NCBI GenBank assembly: GCA_002686995.1
Contig: NYZC01000326.1
Coordinates: forward strand, 1-36,041
Direction: 5' to 3'
Source: Phycisphaeraceae bacterium
GTDB lineage: Bacteria > Planctomycetota > Phycisphaerae > Phycisphaerales > Phycisphaeraceae
DNA length: 36,041 nucleotides
Part shown: positions 6,417 through 14,685 of the stretch, piece after piece
Layout: every line of letters starts with the position of its first letter
How positions within the stretch are numbered: the first letter of the stretch is position 1
Program-made: the position numbers and the translations under genes
The notes under the pieces: generated by a model
Told to the model about the DNA's origin: nothing
The model's input: the letters and a program-made list of their open reading frames with translations, nothing else
Database searches by the model: none

Positions 6417-9220
6417 TGCAGCGTCATCGTCGAAGACACGCGATCGTTCTGTTGGCGCTGCTGTGCCTGGCCAGCCCGACACATGCCCGCGAGATGATCG
6501 TCGGCGGCGATTTCGAGCGCGGCAAGTCCGCCTGGGGCACCTGGCACTGCGAGGGTTCCGGCAGCGTCGGCGTCATCTATTCAAGCAGCACGGACACGCG
6601 CCCCGGCTCGACCGGCAAACGATCGCTGCAGATCGACACCACCGATGCCTTCGCCTGCCCCAACTGGATATACCAGCTCGTGTACGGCCTCGGAGGCGGC
6701 AAGAAATACCGGATGTCCATCTGGTACAAGATCGTCGCCGGTGACGCGCTCGAGAGCTTCGTCGTCCGGAACATGAAGAACGACACGAATCAGGACCGCA
6801 AGGACCTGTCATTCGACATGACGGTCGACGGCAAGTGGAAGCACGTTTCCGTCGTGTTCACGGCCCACGAGTCCACCACGCCCAAGGATTACTACCGGCT
6901 GATGGTCAACCCGTACCCGCGCGGCAAGGGCGGCGCGGGCGGCATTGTTCGCGTGGACGATTTCTCGTTGTGGGACCTGGATCCGAGTTTGCCCCCGGCG
7001 CCTAAACCACAAGCGTCGGTCATGGCCAGGCTGCTGCAGGTGGACGCTGGAGGACAGGCGAGCAAATCAGGAGGGGTGGAAGCAGGGGTGCTCGACGGGC
7101 ACCCCTACCTGCGCAACGAGCGTGTGATTTACGTCTGGGCCAGGCCAGAGCATGGGGGCGGCCTGTTTCGGATCCATGACCTGCGCAGCGGCAGGCAGAT
7201 CCTGGAGATTGACGAGGGTAAGGCCGCGTTCTGGAAGCTTGACGCAAAGAAATTCAATGAAGAGGAGGCGGGAAACACCCTGACGTTCGAGAACGCGAGC
7301 GTCCCGTACGAAGTGAGTTTCAATGCTGCCCGGGACGAAGCGACGTTGTCGTTCGACTGGCGCCAGGACGGCATGCATGTGAACGTCCGGACGCGCCTGG
7401 AATCCAGCGAGAGCCTTGCGCGATCGCGCATGTCCGTCGAAACGATCCATGGCCTGCAGACCGTCTCCTTTCCGGTCGTCGCCGGCATCGCACCGATGAC
7501 CAAAGGGGCGAAGCACGACAGAGTCCTCGTCGCAAGGAGGCGCGGCAAGGACGTTGCCTCGCCCGTGGTCACCAAAGAGCCGATCAAGCAACACTACACC
7601 GTCAGCATGAACCTGCAGATGGGCGCGTTGTACGGAGGCGGCACGGGGCTCTATTTCGGCGAAGAGGACGCGCAGGCCAACGAAAAGCTCCAGTCGTGGA
7701 CGCCGAACAAGCAAGCGACCACGCTGACCTATGTCATGGATCACCCCGTCCTCGGCTGGGGCGGCGATGAACCGGTCACGACGTATGCGAGTCCCGGCGA
7801 CGTGGTTCTGGGCCCGTTCCAGGGCGACTGGTTCGACGCGGCGCGCATTTACCGCAAGTGGGCCATCACCGCCCCCTGGTGTCGCAAAGGTCTCATCCAC
7901 CAGCGCAAGGATTACCCGCAGTGGCTGGCGCGCCTGCCCTACTGGACCAACGGCGGCCTGAATGACAGGCAGAGCGTCGACCGGGAGTTCGTCAAGTACG
8001 ACTTTTTCGACATGCCCGAAGCGCTTTGTCACGCCTACTACTACACGTTCGGCTTCGTGCATCACGATCGCAACCCCGAGTACCTGCCGCCGCGCATCGG
8101 CAGCCAGAACCTGAGACAGGTCCTCAGGAAGATGCGCGACCGCGGCGTGCGCGCCCTTCCCTACTACAACGGCTGGTTGTGGAACATGACCACCGAAAGC
8201 TACCGCACCGAGGAGGCGGAGAAGAGCGCCATCATCCATCACACCGGCGACGTCATCTGGACCTGGGCCGGCGGTGACGATCCCCAGGCCGCCATGTGTC
8301 CATACACCCCGCTATGGCGCGACAAGGTGACCGACGTGACCAGGCAGTACATCTCTCGCTGCGGGTTTTCCGGCGTCTACTATGACTACTTCTTCGGGCA
8401 CCAGGCCAGCTGCTTCGCCAGGCACCACGGCCACCCTCTCGGGGGCGGCAACTACTGGTCCAGCAGCGTGCACGACCTTCTCGAGCAGGCGCGCACCGGG
8501 GCGCAGAAGCTCGATCCGCAGTTCATGATCTGCGGCGAAATGGCCGTCGAGTGGGCGATCGACGTGGTCGACACCTTCTACGAGGCCGGCCCCGAATCCG
8601 ACACGCCGATCTTTCTCGCCGTCTACCACGGCTACACGCAGATCTTCAGCGGCGGGCTGACCTACAAGCACACGCTGCCGTACCTCGGCCGCCAGTGGCT
8701 GATGGGATGCCAGAACGGCTGGTTGCACCAGGAATACGCCATGGCCACGTCGCCCGAGCCGATCTACAAGCGGGTCGGCCCGTGGTATAAATCGATCGTT
8801 CGCTGTCACTGGGAATTCGCCCGCCCGTACCTCGGCTACGGTGAAATGCTGAGGCCGCCGAAGATCAGGACGGCGAATCAGCCCACGCCCACCATCGTCG
8901 TTCCCGGTGTCGACGACGTGCCCTATGCCGTCAACATCGTCGAGGGCAGCGCCTGGCTCGCTTCCGACGGCTCGGTAGGGCTCTTCTTCCTCAACTACGA
9001 CGACTACGAGGACCAGACGTTCACCTGGACCGTGGACCTCAACGAGATCGCCGACATCGGCTCTGACCGGAAGCTCAGGGTGACGCAATGGATTCCCGGT
9101 CCCGACGGCGGACCGGGTCGCGAAAAGATCATCGGCGAATGGCGCGGCGGCGTCATCGGCACGACGATGAATCTCGAGTCATGGCAGATCATGGCCCTGA
9201 AGCTGGAGGTGGTGCGATGA
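6413..9220 (+). CDS. Secreted DUF6259-type glycoside-hydrolase-like protein with N-terminal CBM4/9-like domain (copy A)
   Basis: This 935-residue protein opens with an Arg-rich n-region and hydrophobic core and a probable cleavage after THA (residue 25), so it is exported. Residues about 28-190 form a jelly-roll carbohydrate-binding-like domain (starting IVGGDFERGKSAWG and ending VDDFSLWDLDP). The rest resembles DUF6259 proteins: a beta-rich region, then a TIM-barrel-like part with ALPYYNGWLW. Asp658 in GVYYDYFFG and Glu709 in ICGEM sit at strand ends where retaining glycosidases of this fold carry nucleophile and acid/base, so I infer glycosidase activity. The paralogue at 20370 keeps both positions (Asp825, Glu871). 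It overlaps the PhyH stop and the next gene's start by four bases each. The substrate is unknown. Confidence 0.8.
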   Translation: MMQRHRRRHAIVLLALLCLASPTHAREMIVGGDFERGKSAWGTWHCEGSGSVGVIYSSSTDTRPGSTGKRSLQIDTTDAFACPNWIYQLVYGLGGGKKYRMSIWYKIVAGDALESFVVRNMKNDTNQDRKDLSFDMTVDGKWKHVSVVFTAHESTTPKDYYRLMVNPYPRGKGGAGGIVRVDDFSLWDLDPSLPPAPKPQASVMARLLQVDAGGQASKSGGVEAGVLDGHPYLRNERVIYVWARPEHGGGLFRIHDLRSGRQILEIDEGKAAFWKLDAKKFNEEEAGNTLTFENASVPYEVSFNAARDEATLSFDWRQDGMHVNVRTRLESSESLARSRMSVETIHGLQTVSFPVVAGIAPMTKGAKHDRVLVARRRGKDVASPVVTKEPIKQHYTVSMNLQMGALYGGGTGLYFGEEDAQANEKLQSWTPNKQATTLTYVMDHPVLGWGGDEPVTTYASPGDVVLGPFQGDWFDAARIYRKWAITAPWCRKGLIHQRKDYPQWLARLPYWTNGGLNDRQSVDREFVKYDFFDMPEALCHAYYYTFGFVHHDRNPEYLPPRIGSQNLRQVLRKMRDRGVRALPYYNGWLWNMTTESYRTEEAEKSAIIHHTGDVIWTWAGGDDPQAAMCPYTPLWRDKVTDVTRQYISRCGFSGVYYDYFFGHQASCFARHHGHPLGGGNYWSSSVHDLLEQARTGAQKLDPQFMICGEMAVEWAIDVVDTFYEAGPESDTPIFLAVYHGYTQIFSGGLTYKHTLPYLGRQWLMGCQNGWLHQEYAMATSPEPIYKRVGPWYKSIVRCHWEFARPYLGYGEMLRPPKIRTANQPTPTIVVPGVDDVPYAVNIVEGSAWLASDGSVGLFFLNYDDYEDQTFTWTVDLNEIADIGSDRKLRVTQWIPGPDGGPGREKIIGEWRGGVIGTTMNLESWQIMALKLEVVR

Positions 9221-10122
9221 GCACGTCACGAGGCCTGACCCTGCTGGTTCTGCTGGTCCTGGTGCTGGGCGGCGCCGCCATCGCCGTGGAGAAGGACGCG
9301 CTGCGAACGCCTTCCGGCTGCCGCGCCGCCGAGGGAGCCAAAGCGTCGCATCACGGCTACGCCGACCGTATCGCCCACGAGAAGACCGGCATCGAATTGA
9401 TCCTCGTCAAGCCTGGCAAGTTCATCATGGGCGCGTCGAAGTATCGCTCCAACGACCTTGCCCACCCGGTGACCCTGAAACGCGCGTACTACATGGCCCG
9501 GACCGAAGTCACCAACGCGCAGTTCCGCCGCTTCATGAAGGCGAACCCCGATTACGACGGTCGGGCCGACGTCGACCCCGACGACGACCTCTACCTGCGC
9601 CATCTTCGCGGCAAGAGCATCATGTCCCCGGACGACGACTTCCCCGTGGTCTGGGTCAGTTGGAACAACGCCCGGGCCTTTTGCCGCTGGGCGGGCCTGA
9701 AGCTTCCCACCGAAACGCAATGGGAATACGCGTGCCGCGCCGGCACCAGCACGCTTTACTACTACGGCGACGACCGAAAGGCGTTCCACGATTACGGCTG
9801 GGCCCACGCCGGCCGGGACAGCGAGAATTACTACACCCACCCGGTCGCCGCGAAACTCCCCAACGCCTGGGGCTTCCACGACATGCTCGGCAACGTCTGG
9901 GAATGGGTCGAAGACGATTGGCAGGAGAACTTCGTCGGCGCCCCCAATGACGACACCGCCCGCATCATCGACGACGCCTTCACCAAGGTCGTCCGCGGCG
10001 GCAGCTGGGGCAACAACACGGCCCCGCACAACGTCGGCTGCAGCGCCCGTTACAACAGCGCCCCGACGAACGCGTGCCCCGAATTCGGGTTTCGGGTGGT
10101 ATTACAGATCGATGGACCCTGA
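9217..10122 (+). CDS. Secreted SUMF1/FGE-sulfatase-domain protein, probably not a formylglycine-generating enzyme
   Basis: This 301-residue protein has a hydrophobic signal segment (residues about 8-23, cleavage after AIA). The SUMF1 (C-type-lectin-like) fold is recognisable by FIMGASKYRSN, YYMARTEVTNAQF, PVVWVSWNNARAFCRW, LPTETQWEYACRAG, MLGNVWEWVED and VVRGGSW...GFRVV. In true formylglycine-generating enzymes, two catalytic cysteines follow GGS. Here the first position is Asn266, and only Cys275 remains, after an insertion. No sulfatase gene is in the window. It is therefore better seen as a SUMF1-fold protein of another function (binding, or a different oxidation). ATG 9217 overlaps the previous TGA, so it is coupled to the exported DUF6259 protein and probably acts with it outside the cytoplasm. 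Confidence 0.88.
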   Translation: MSTSRGLTLLVLLVLVLGGAAIAVEKDALRTPSGCRAAEGAKASHHGYADRIAHEKTGIELILVKPGKFIMGASKYRSNDLAHPVTLKRAYYMARTEVTNAQFRRFMKANPDYDGRADVDPDDDLYLRHLRGKSIMSPDDDFPVVWVSWNNARAFCRWAGLKLPTETQWEYACRAGTSTLYYYGDDRKAFHDYGWAHAGRDSENYYTHPVAAKLPNAWGFHDMLGNVWEWVEDDWQENFVGAPNDDTARIIDDAFTKVVRGGSWGNNTAPHNVGCSARYNSAPTNACPEFGFRVVLQIDGP

Positions 10123-10139
10123 GTCCGTCTTCGGCGGAC
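10123..10139 (+). terminator. Hairpin immediately after the SUMF1 stop codon
   Basis: GTCCG and CGGAC pair around a short TCTTCGG loop directly after the TGA of the three-gene operon. There is no T tract, so it may only be an mRNA 3' stabiliser or a weak terminator. The convergent gene ends at 10238. Confidence 0.3.
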
Positions 10140-10237
10140 CGGATGGGTGGCCTTCATCGAGCGCAGCCACCCACGAACGCTCTTTCGATGGCTTCGAATT
10201 CCGCGAAGCGGCGACCAGGGTCTTGCCGGCGCGCCGC

Positions 10238-12289
10238 TCACGGACGCCAGCGCACCAGGACGCCGCCGGCGAGGTAGTTGCCGTAGCCCGTCAGAATCGA
10301 GCCGTCCGACAGCAGTTCCGAGCACAGGTGACCGCACTGGCCGTCGATCCAGAAGCCGCCGCGGCAATACGGAAAGTCATCGATCACGATCAGGTGCTCG
10401 ACGTCCCAGGTGGCACCATGGTCATGGCTGACGACGGCATCACAGCCGCGCCGATAGCCGGCGAGCCGGTTGCCGTGGAAATCGACGCGCCGGATCACGG
10501 TCATCACCAGGTCGTCGTCGGGCAACCGGACCAGGTTGGCATGGTGTCGTCCGGATTCGAAGACCGTCTGCATCGGCGACCAGGTCGCGCCGTCGTCCTT
10601 TGAAATCGACACCGCCGTTCCCTCCAGGGAGTCCTGGTAATACGGGTGCTCGGCGAACCAGGTCGGGGAGAAGGTGCGCAGGGCCGCCACGAGGTCGCCG
10701 TTGGCGGCGCGCACCAGTGAACCTTCGCTGGCGCCGACGTCGTAGGTCTCGCCGGCATAGGTTTCCGTCGTGTGCCAGGGCTCCGGACGGACGACCCGCG
10801 GCCAGGTGCGACCGCCGTCCCGGGACCATCGGACGTACTCGTTGATCTTCCAGTGCGGCGCGGCGCCTTCCAACGTCTGCCCGATCTGGACGAGGCTTAC
10901 GGCGTTGCCGTCCGAATCGCGCTCGACGAGCGGGTTGCCCTCGAAGCCAAGCGGCTGTCCCGTCGGCGCGGGCGGCACGTTGATACGCTCATCCCATGTG
11001 CGCCCGTAGTCGTGGCTGAACATGCGGAAACGCTCAGTGGTGTCGCCCGCTTCGAAGGTGACGACGCCCCGGCCGAGATAGGCCAGCATCACCGGGCGGC
11101 AGTGGATGCCCGGAAGTGCGATGTATTCCCCCCACGTGGCCCCTTCGTCATCGCTCAGCGTCACGAGCGCCTGCTCGGGCTGATCCTGATCCGTCCCCCA
11201 GGCGATGCCGACGCAGACGATCCGGCCATCTCCCATTGCGGCCAGGCCGTAGGGAGCGATCAGACGTCCTTCGTACAACGGCATGAGCTGCATCTGCGCG
11301 GCGTCGCAGGTGCAGCCGCCTCGGCCGTCACCGCGCCGGATGAAATGCGGCTTCCAGGACAGGGGATCGGCCTCGACGAGGAAACGATTCTCGCTTTCGT
11401 GGCGACCCGAGTCCGGCTCGTGCAGGTCCACGCCGACGAAGCCGTAGTTGAACGGCTCGGGCACTGGCAGGTCCAGGACTTCGACGTGCGACGCGCCCGG
11501 CTCCATGCGCACGCGGCGCCGCGTGTGACCGACCGGATCGCGCCCGGGTTGCCTGAACGCCGCGCGCAGCTCCACCTCGCGGGTCTGCGTGGACAGGTTG
11601 GTCGCTCGAACCTGCTGGCGACAAACGGTGGCGCCCCCGTCCTGCATGAGTCGAGCCCGGGCCGGACACCGCACGTCCCAGGCGAACGCCGCCAGCAGCT
11701 CGGGCCGTTCGAACACCGCCTCCCCGATCGCGTGGTGCGGTTCCCAGAACTTCGTCCCGGGCATCCGGGGAAAGCACAGCCAGTACTCCGGCACGGCCAC
11801 CAGCCGGGCCACGTTGATTCGAGGCCGACCCGCGGCTTCGCCCCCGTGATGAAGCTGTCTGAGCGGCACCTTGAGCACCGCCGTCCACTGCTCCTTTCCG
11901 ATCCTCGCGTCGAAACCGACGTCGCCGGGCCACCTGTCGTCGGCGCCGCCTTCGTTGCACGCGGTGGCAGACACCGCGCCGTCCGAATTGCCGATGAATT
12001 TGGCCGCTCGTCGGCCTTCGCCCTCGGCATCGAACATGATGTGGACGCGCTCGTGCTCGAGATCGTCCGGGGCGCCGCCCGGCACCGCGCCGCACTTGAC
12101 GGCGATGAGCAGCATCTGCTCGTCGTGCGCCATCGCGAAGGCGGTTGAGGGCGATACGACCTGCGCCAGATCCGCGCGGCCGGGGCCCGGAACCGTGAAG
12201 TCGTCGTGCCACGCCAGGTTCGACCAGGCGTCGTCCGAGAGGTCGGGGGGCATCTGCGACAGGTTCGGTTGGTATTGGATCCTGATCAT
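10238..12289 (-). CDS. Large three-part protein: CBM9-like domain plus Asp-box propeller (copy B)
   Basis: This 683-residue paralogue of the protein at 3486-5543 has the same architecture: CBM9/DOMON-like residues 1 to about 195, a beta-sandwich linker (about 205-305) and a five-Asp-box propeller from about 335 (SDDEGATW, SHDYGRTW, SRDGGRTW, SKDDGATW, SHDHGATW). The block RRGDGRGGCTC is at 318-328. Long identical stretches such as SLVRAANG and VVSHDHGATWD-like segments show the pair arose by duplication, while the N-terminal domain has diverged more. No signal peptide is visible. The start codon lies one base after the TGA of the GH95-like gene (TGAAATG), implying translational coupling with it. 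The function is likely glycan recognition plus cleavage or lyase chemistry, unproven because no RIP-type arginine motif is seen. Confidence 0.86.
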   Translation of the reverse strand: MIRIQYQPNLSQMPPDLSDDAWSNLAWHDDFTVPGPGRADLAQVVSPSTAFAMAHDEQMLLIAVKCGAVPGGAPDDLEHERVHIMFDAEGEGRRAAKFIGNSDGAVSATACNEGGADDRWPGDVGFDARIGKEQWTAVLKVPLRQLHHGGEAAGRPRINVARLVAVPEYWLCFPRMPGTKFWEPHHAIGEAVFERPELLAAFAWDVRCPARARLMQDGGATVCRQQVRATNLSTQTREVELRAAFRQPGRDPVGHTRRRVRMEPGASHVEVLDLPVPEPFNYGFVGVDLHEPDSGRHESENRFLVEADPLSWKPHFIRRGDGRGGCTCDAAQMQLMPLYEGRLIAPYGLAAMGDGRIVCVGIAWGTDQDQPEQALVTLSDDEGATWGEYIALPGIHCRPVMLAYLGRGVVTFEAGDTTERFRMFSHDYGRTWDERINVPPAPTGQPLGFEGNPLVERDSDGNAVSLVQIGQTLEGAAPHWKINEYVRWSRDGGRTWPRVVRPEPWHTTETYAGETYDVGASEGSLVRAANGDLVAALRTFSPTWFAEHPYYQDSLEGTAVSISKDDGATWSPMQTVFESGRHHANLVRLPDDDLVMTVIRRVDFHGNRLAGYRRGCDAVVSHDHGATWDVEHLIVIDDFPYCRGGFWIDGQCGHLCSELLSDGSILTGYGNYLAGGVLVRWRP

Positions 12290-12290
12290 T

Positions 12291-14654
12291 TCAGAATCGA
12301 GGCGCTTTCTTGACGCCGAACCAGTTGCATTGACCGGCGCCGCGGTTGAACTCGGGAGGGTGGCGTTCGTCCTCCGAGATCGTCACGCCTTCGGCCGTGA
12401 ATCGAAGCCGATCCCCTCGGCGCGTGGCGACCTCGAGCGTGCTTCCCTCGAGCAGGCGGGTTTCCTGCGACGCAAGGTGGGTGACGGCCGCGCGCGTCGG
12501 CCACGGATTGTGGACGCGGCACGTGCCGCCGACCTCCGAGGTGATATCGATGAACTTGACTCTGCAGGCCGCGAGCCGCGAAGACACGATGAACGCTCCT
12601 TCCGCCCGGAGGTTTTCGAACCAGGCATCGTGCCAGCGATCGGGAATGGCGGGAAAGACGCGCATGACACCGGTCCAGCTTTGAAGAAGCATCTCCAGCA
12701 TGGCGGCGGCCGCGCCGAAGCCGCCGTTGAGGGTCGGCTCCCGCGGCCATCGATCAGGCCATCCCGCCGGCGCCCGCCCGGCGGGGTGCAGAAAGAAGAA
12801 GCCTCCCTCGCCGTACTCCCTCTCGTCGTTGTTCATGTTCAAGCTGTTTTCACTCGGAAAGGCGTTCGCGTAACGATCGAGGAACATCCACGCCATGTTG
12901 CCCTTGCGAATTCGAGAGGCGATGAGCGAGGCCCACGGCCAGACCTCCCCGATCCACTCGCCGAATCCCTGCCGAAGCCACGTGTTGATCGAGCGGCGTA
13001 TCAGGCTTCGCTCCTGTTCGTTGCCGTCGACGTCGAGTTGCCCCAGGGGATGGATGGGCATGAGATGCGAATGATGCCGGTGGGTATGGGACAGCGGCGT
13101 GTCCTTCATGATCATGAGCCCGGTCCGATCTTCCGGGAAAGGCGCCAGATGATCCAGGATGTCCCGCCATGTCGGCGCGTCGGGGTCGGTGATTTCGAGG
13201 ATGTCCTGCGATTGCAGAAGGGCTTCGGCCAGGAACCGGACGAGGGCGAGAGAGCAGGTGACATCCCTGCCCATCCGGTACTCGAATTCCGGTGAGCTGT
13301 CCCAGGGAAGATGGTAGCGCCCGTCCTCACCTGATTCGAGATAGCCGACGTAGAACTGCATGAACGCGCGCATGAAGGGGTAGGCCCGGCAACGGAGAAA
13401 GTCTTCGTCACGGGAGTAGAGGTAGTGCAGCCAGAAGTGGTGGGCCACCCAGGGACCGCTCCCGGTCCAGAAGCTCCATTGAAAGGGGCATGGGACGGCG
13501 GCCCCGTTTGGCGCGAGCGCCCCGAGCGCCATGGCCCCGTCCCAGCCGTAGAAATCGCGGCAGAACTTCCGGAATCGAGGGAGCATCTCGAAGAAGACGT
13601 CGTAGAGCGACTTGCCAAGCTCGAGGTGGTTCGACGTGTAGATCGGCCAGTAGCTCTCCTGCACGTTCAGGTTGAGGTGGTAATCCGGGCCGCCCGCGAT
13701 CCACACGCCCTGACCCGTGACGGGCAGACGCCCGATCGTGTTACAGGCGAGTTTGTACAACTCCGCGTAGTAGAGGTTTTCCAGCCTCGCATCGGGGATG
13801 GTCAGCGCGGACCGGTCCCAGAATGCCCGCCACCAGGTCTCGTGCTCCTGTTCCAGGACGCTCCCGCCGGACGCCAGTGCCTCGTCCATCCGATTTCGGG
13901 CGGCCGGCAGCGGGTCGCCGTCCGTGTCAAGCTCGACGCCAACCCACATCGTGAAGCGGCGCGATTGCGGATCTTCGCGGACGACCCACATCACGCACCA
14001 GGCACCGCTGTCGGGGATCCGCTGGACATGCCACGAAAGCTCGCCTTCGTGGCCTGTTTCCGCGTCGGGGTAACCCCAGGCTTTGCGGATGTCCGCCGAT
14101 TCCTCCGAAGGGCGGGGCTTGAATCCATGCAGGCATTCAAGATCCGGCGTGCACGCGAACGTGGCGCCACCCTCCAGATCCGCCTCCAGCACCAGCAGGT
14201 TCTTCTGTGCGTGCACGAAACCGGAGAACCTGGTCTTTCCATCGGCCGTGATCGCCGTGCCCGTCGCCCTGGCCCGTAACAGGTCGAGTCTCCCCTCGAA
14301 GCTCCGCGGATTCGAGCCGAAATCGAGGCGCAGCTCGCCCACGAACAGGGGCGTCGGGTAGGGAATCTCCTGGTGCGTGTTGTAGCGCTCCGCGGCCTCT
14401 TCGACCCGCCCGGCGTCGAGCAGCTTTCTCAAGGATCGGTAGTTGCCGTCGGGTCCGAAGTCCAGGCTTCCGCGCCGGTCCCAGGCCTCCATCCGGTTGA
14501 GCGTGATATGCAGGGAAGCGCCGTCACCCCAGATCACGGCACCGAGGTTGCCGTTGCCAAGCAGCATCCCCTGCTCCCACTGCCGCGGCGCGGCCTCGAA
14601 GACCATGTCGTGCTGCGCCAGAAGCGTCTGCATGTCCGGACGGCTTGCGGGCAT
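12291..14654 (-). CDS. GH95-like (alpha,alpha)6-barrel glycoside hydrolase (copy A)
   Basis: This 787-residue protein resembles GH95 alpha-L-fucosidase/galactosidase-type enzymes. The N-terminal beta-domain has GMLLGNGNLGAVIWGD and LTLNRMEAWDRR-like text. The barrel carries LNLNVQESYWP, whose Asn328-x-Asn330 matches the catalytic asparagine pair of GH95. Glu456 in SSPEF is at the general-acid position, and HTHRHHSHL marks the later barrel helix. No signal peptide is visible, so it is probably cytoplasmic. ATG 14654 is chosen; TTG 14666 with GGAGG just upstream is an alternative, and the longest frame (14738) would overlap the upstream gene by 53 bases. It follows the GH67-like gene and is coupled to the large Asp-box gene. 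The substrate is probably an unusual deoxyhexose- or galactose-type residue, by family inference only. Confidence 0.83.
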   Translation of the reverse strand: MPASRPDMQTLLAQHDMVFEAAPRQWEQGMLLGNGNLGAVIWGDGASLHITLNRMEAWDRRGSLDFGPDGNYRSLRKLLDAGRVEEAAERYNTHQEIPYPTPLFVGELRLDFGSNPRSFEGRLDLLRARATGTAITADGKTRFSGFVHAQKNLLVLEADLEGGATFACTPDLECLHGFKPRPSEESADIRKAWGYPDAETGHEGELSWHVQRIPDSGAWCVMWVVREDPQSRRFTMWVGVELDTDGDPLPAARNRMDEALASGGSVLEQEHETWWRAFWDRSALTIPDARLENLYYAELYKLACNTIGRLPVTGQGVWIAGGPDYHLNLNVQESYWPIYTSNHLELGKSLYDVFFEMLPRFRKFCRDFYGWDGAMALGALAPNGAAVPCPFQWSFWTGSGPWVAHHFWLHYLYSRDEDFLRCRAYPFMRAFMQFYVGYLESGEDGRYHLPWDSSPEFEYRMGRDVTCSLALVRFLAEALLQSQDILEITDPDAPTWRDILDHLAPFPEDRTGLMIMKDTPLSHTHRHHSHLMPIHPLGQLDVDGNEQERSLIRRSINTWLRQGFGEWIGEVWPWASLIASRIRKGNMAWMFLDRYANAFPSENSLNMNNDEREYGEGGFFFLHPAGRAPAGWPDRWPREPTLNGGFGAAAAMLEMLLQSWTGVMRVFPAIPDRWHDAWFENLRAEGAFIVSSRLAACRVKFIDITSEVGGTCRVHNPWPTRAAVTHLASQETRLLEGSTLEVATRRGDRLRFTAEGVTISEDERHPPEFNRGAGQCNWFGVKKAPRF

Positions 14655-14685
14655 GACCTCGCTCAATGGTCCTCCGGTCGCGGTT

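Noticed and set aside
9217..10122. Active formylglycine-generating enzyme for a sulfatase pathway
   Set aside because: One catalytic cysteine is replaced by Asn and no sulfatase is encoded in the window.
10179..10192. 14-base identity (GCTCTTTCGATGGC) shared with 28781-28794
   Set aside because: A few 14-base matches are expected by chance in a 36-kb window, and the flanks do not match.
10772..12148. Plus-strand open frame opposite the second large Asp-box gene
   Set aside because: It is a GC-driven shadow; the minus-strand protein is clearly paralogous to 3486-5543.
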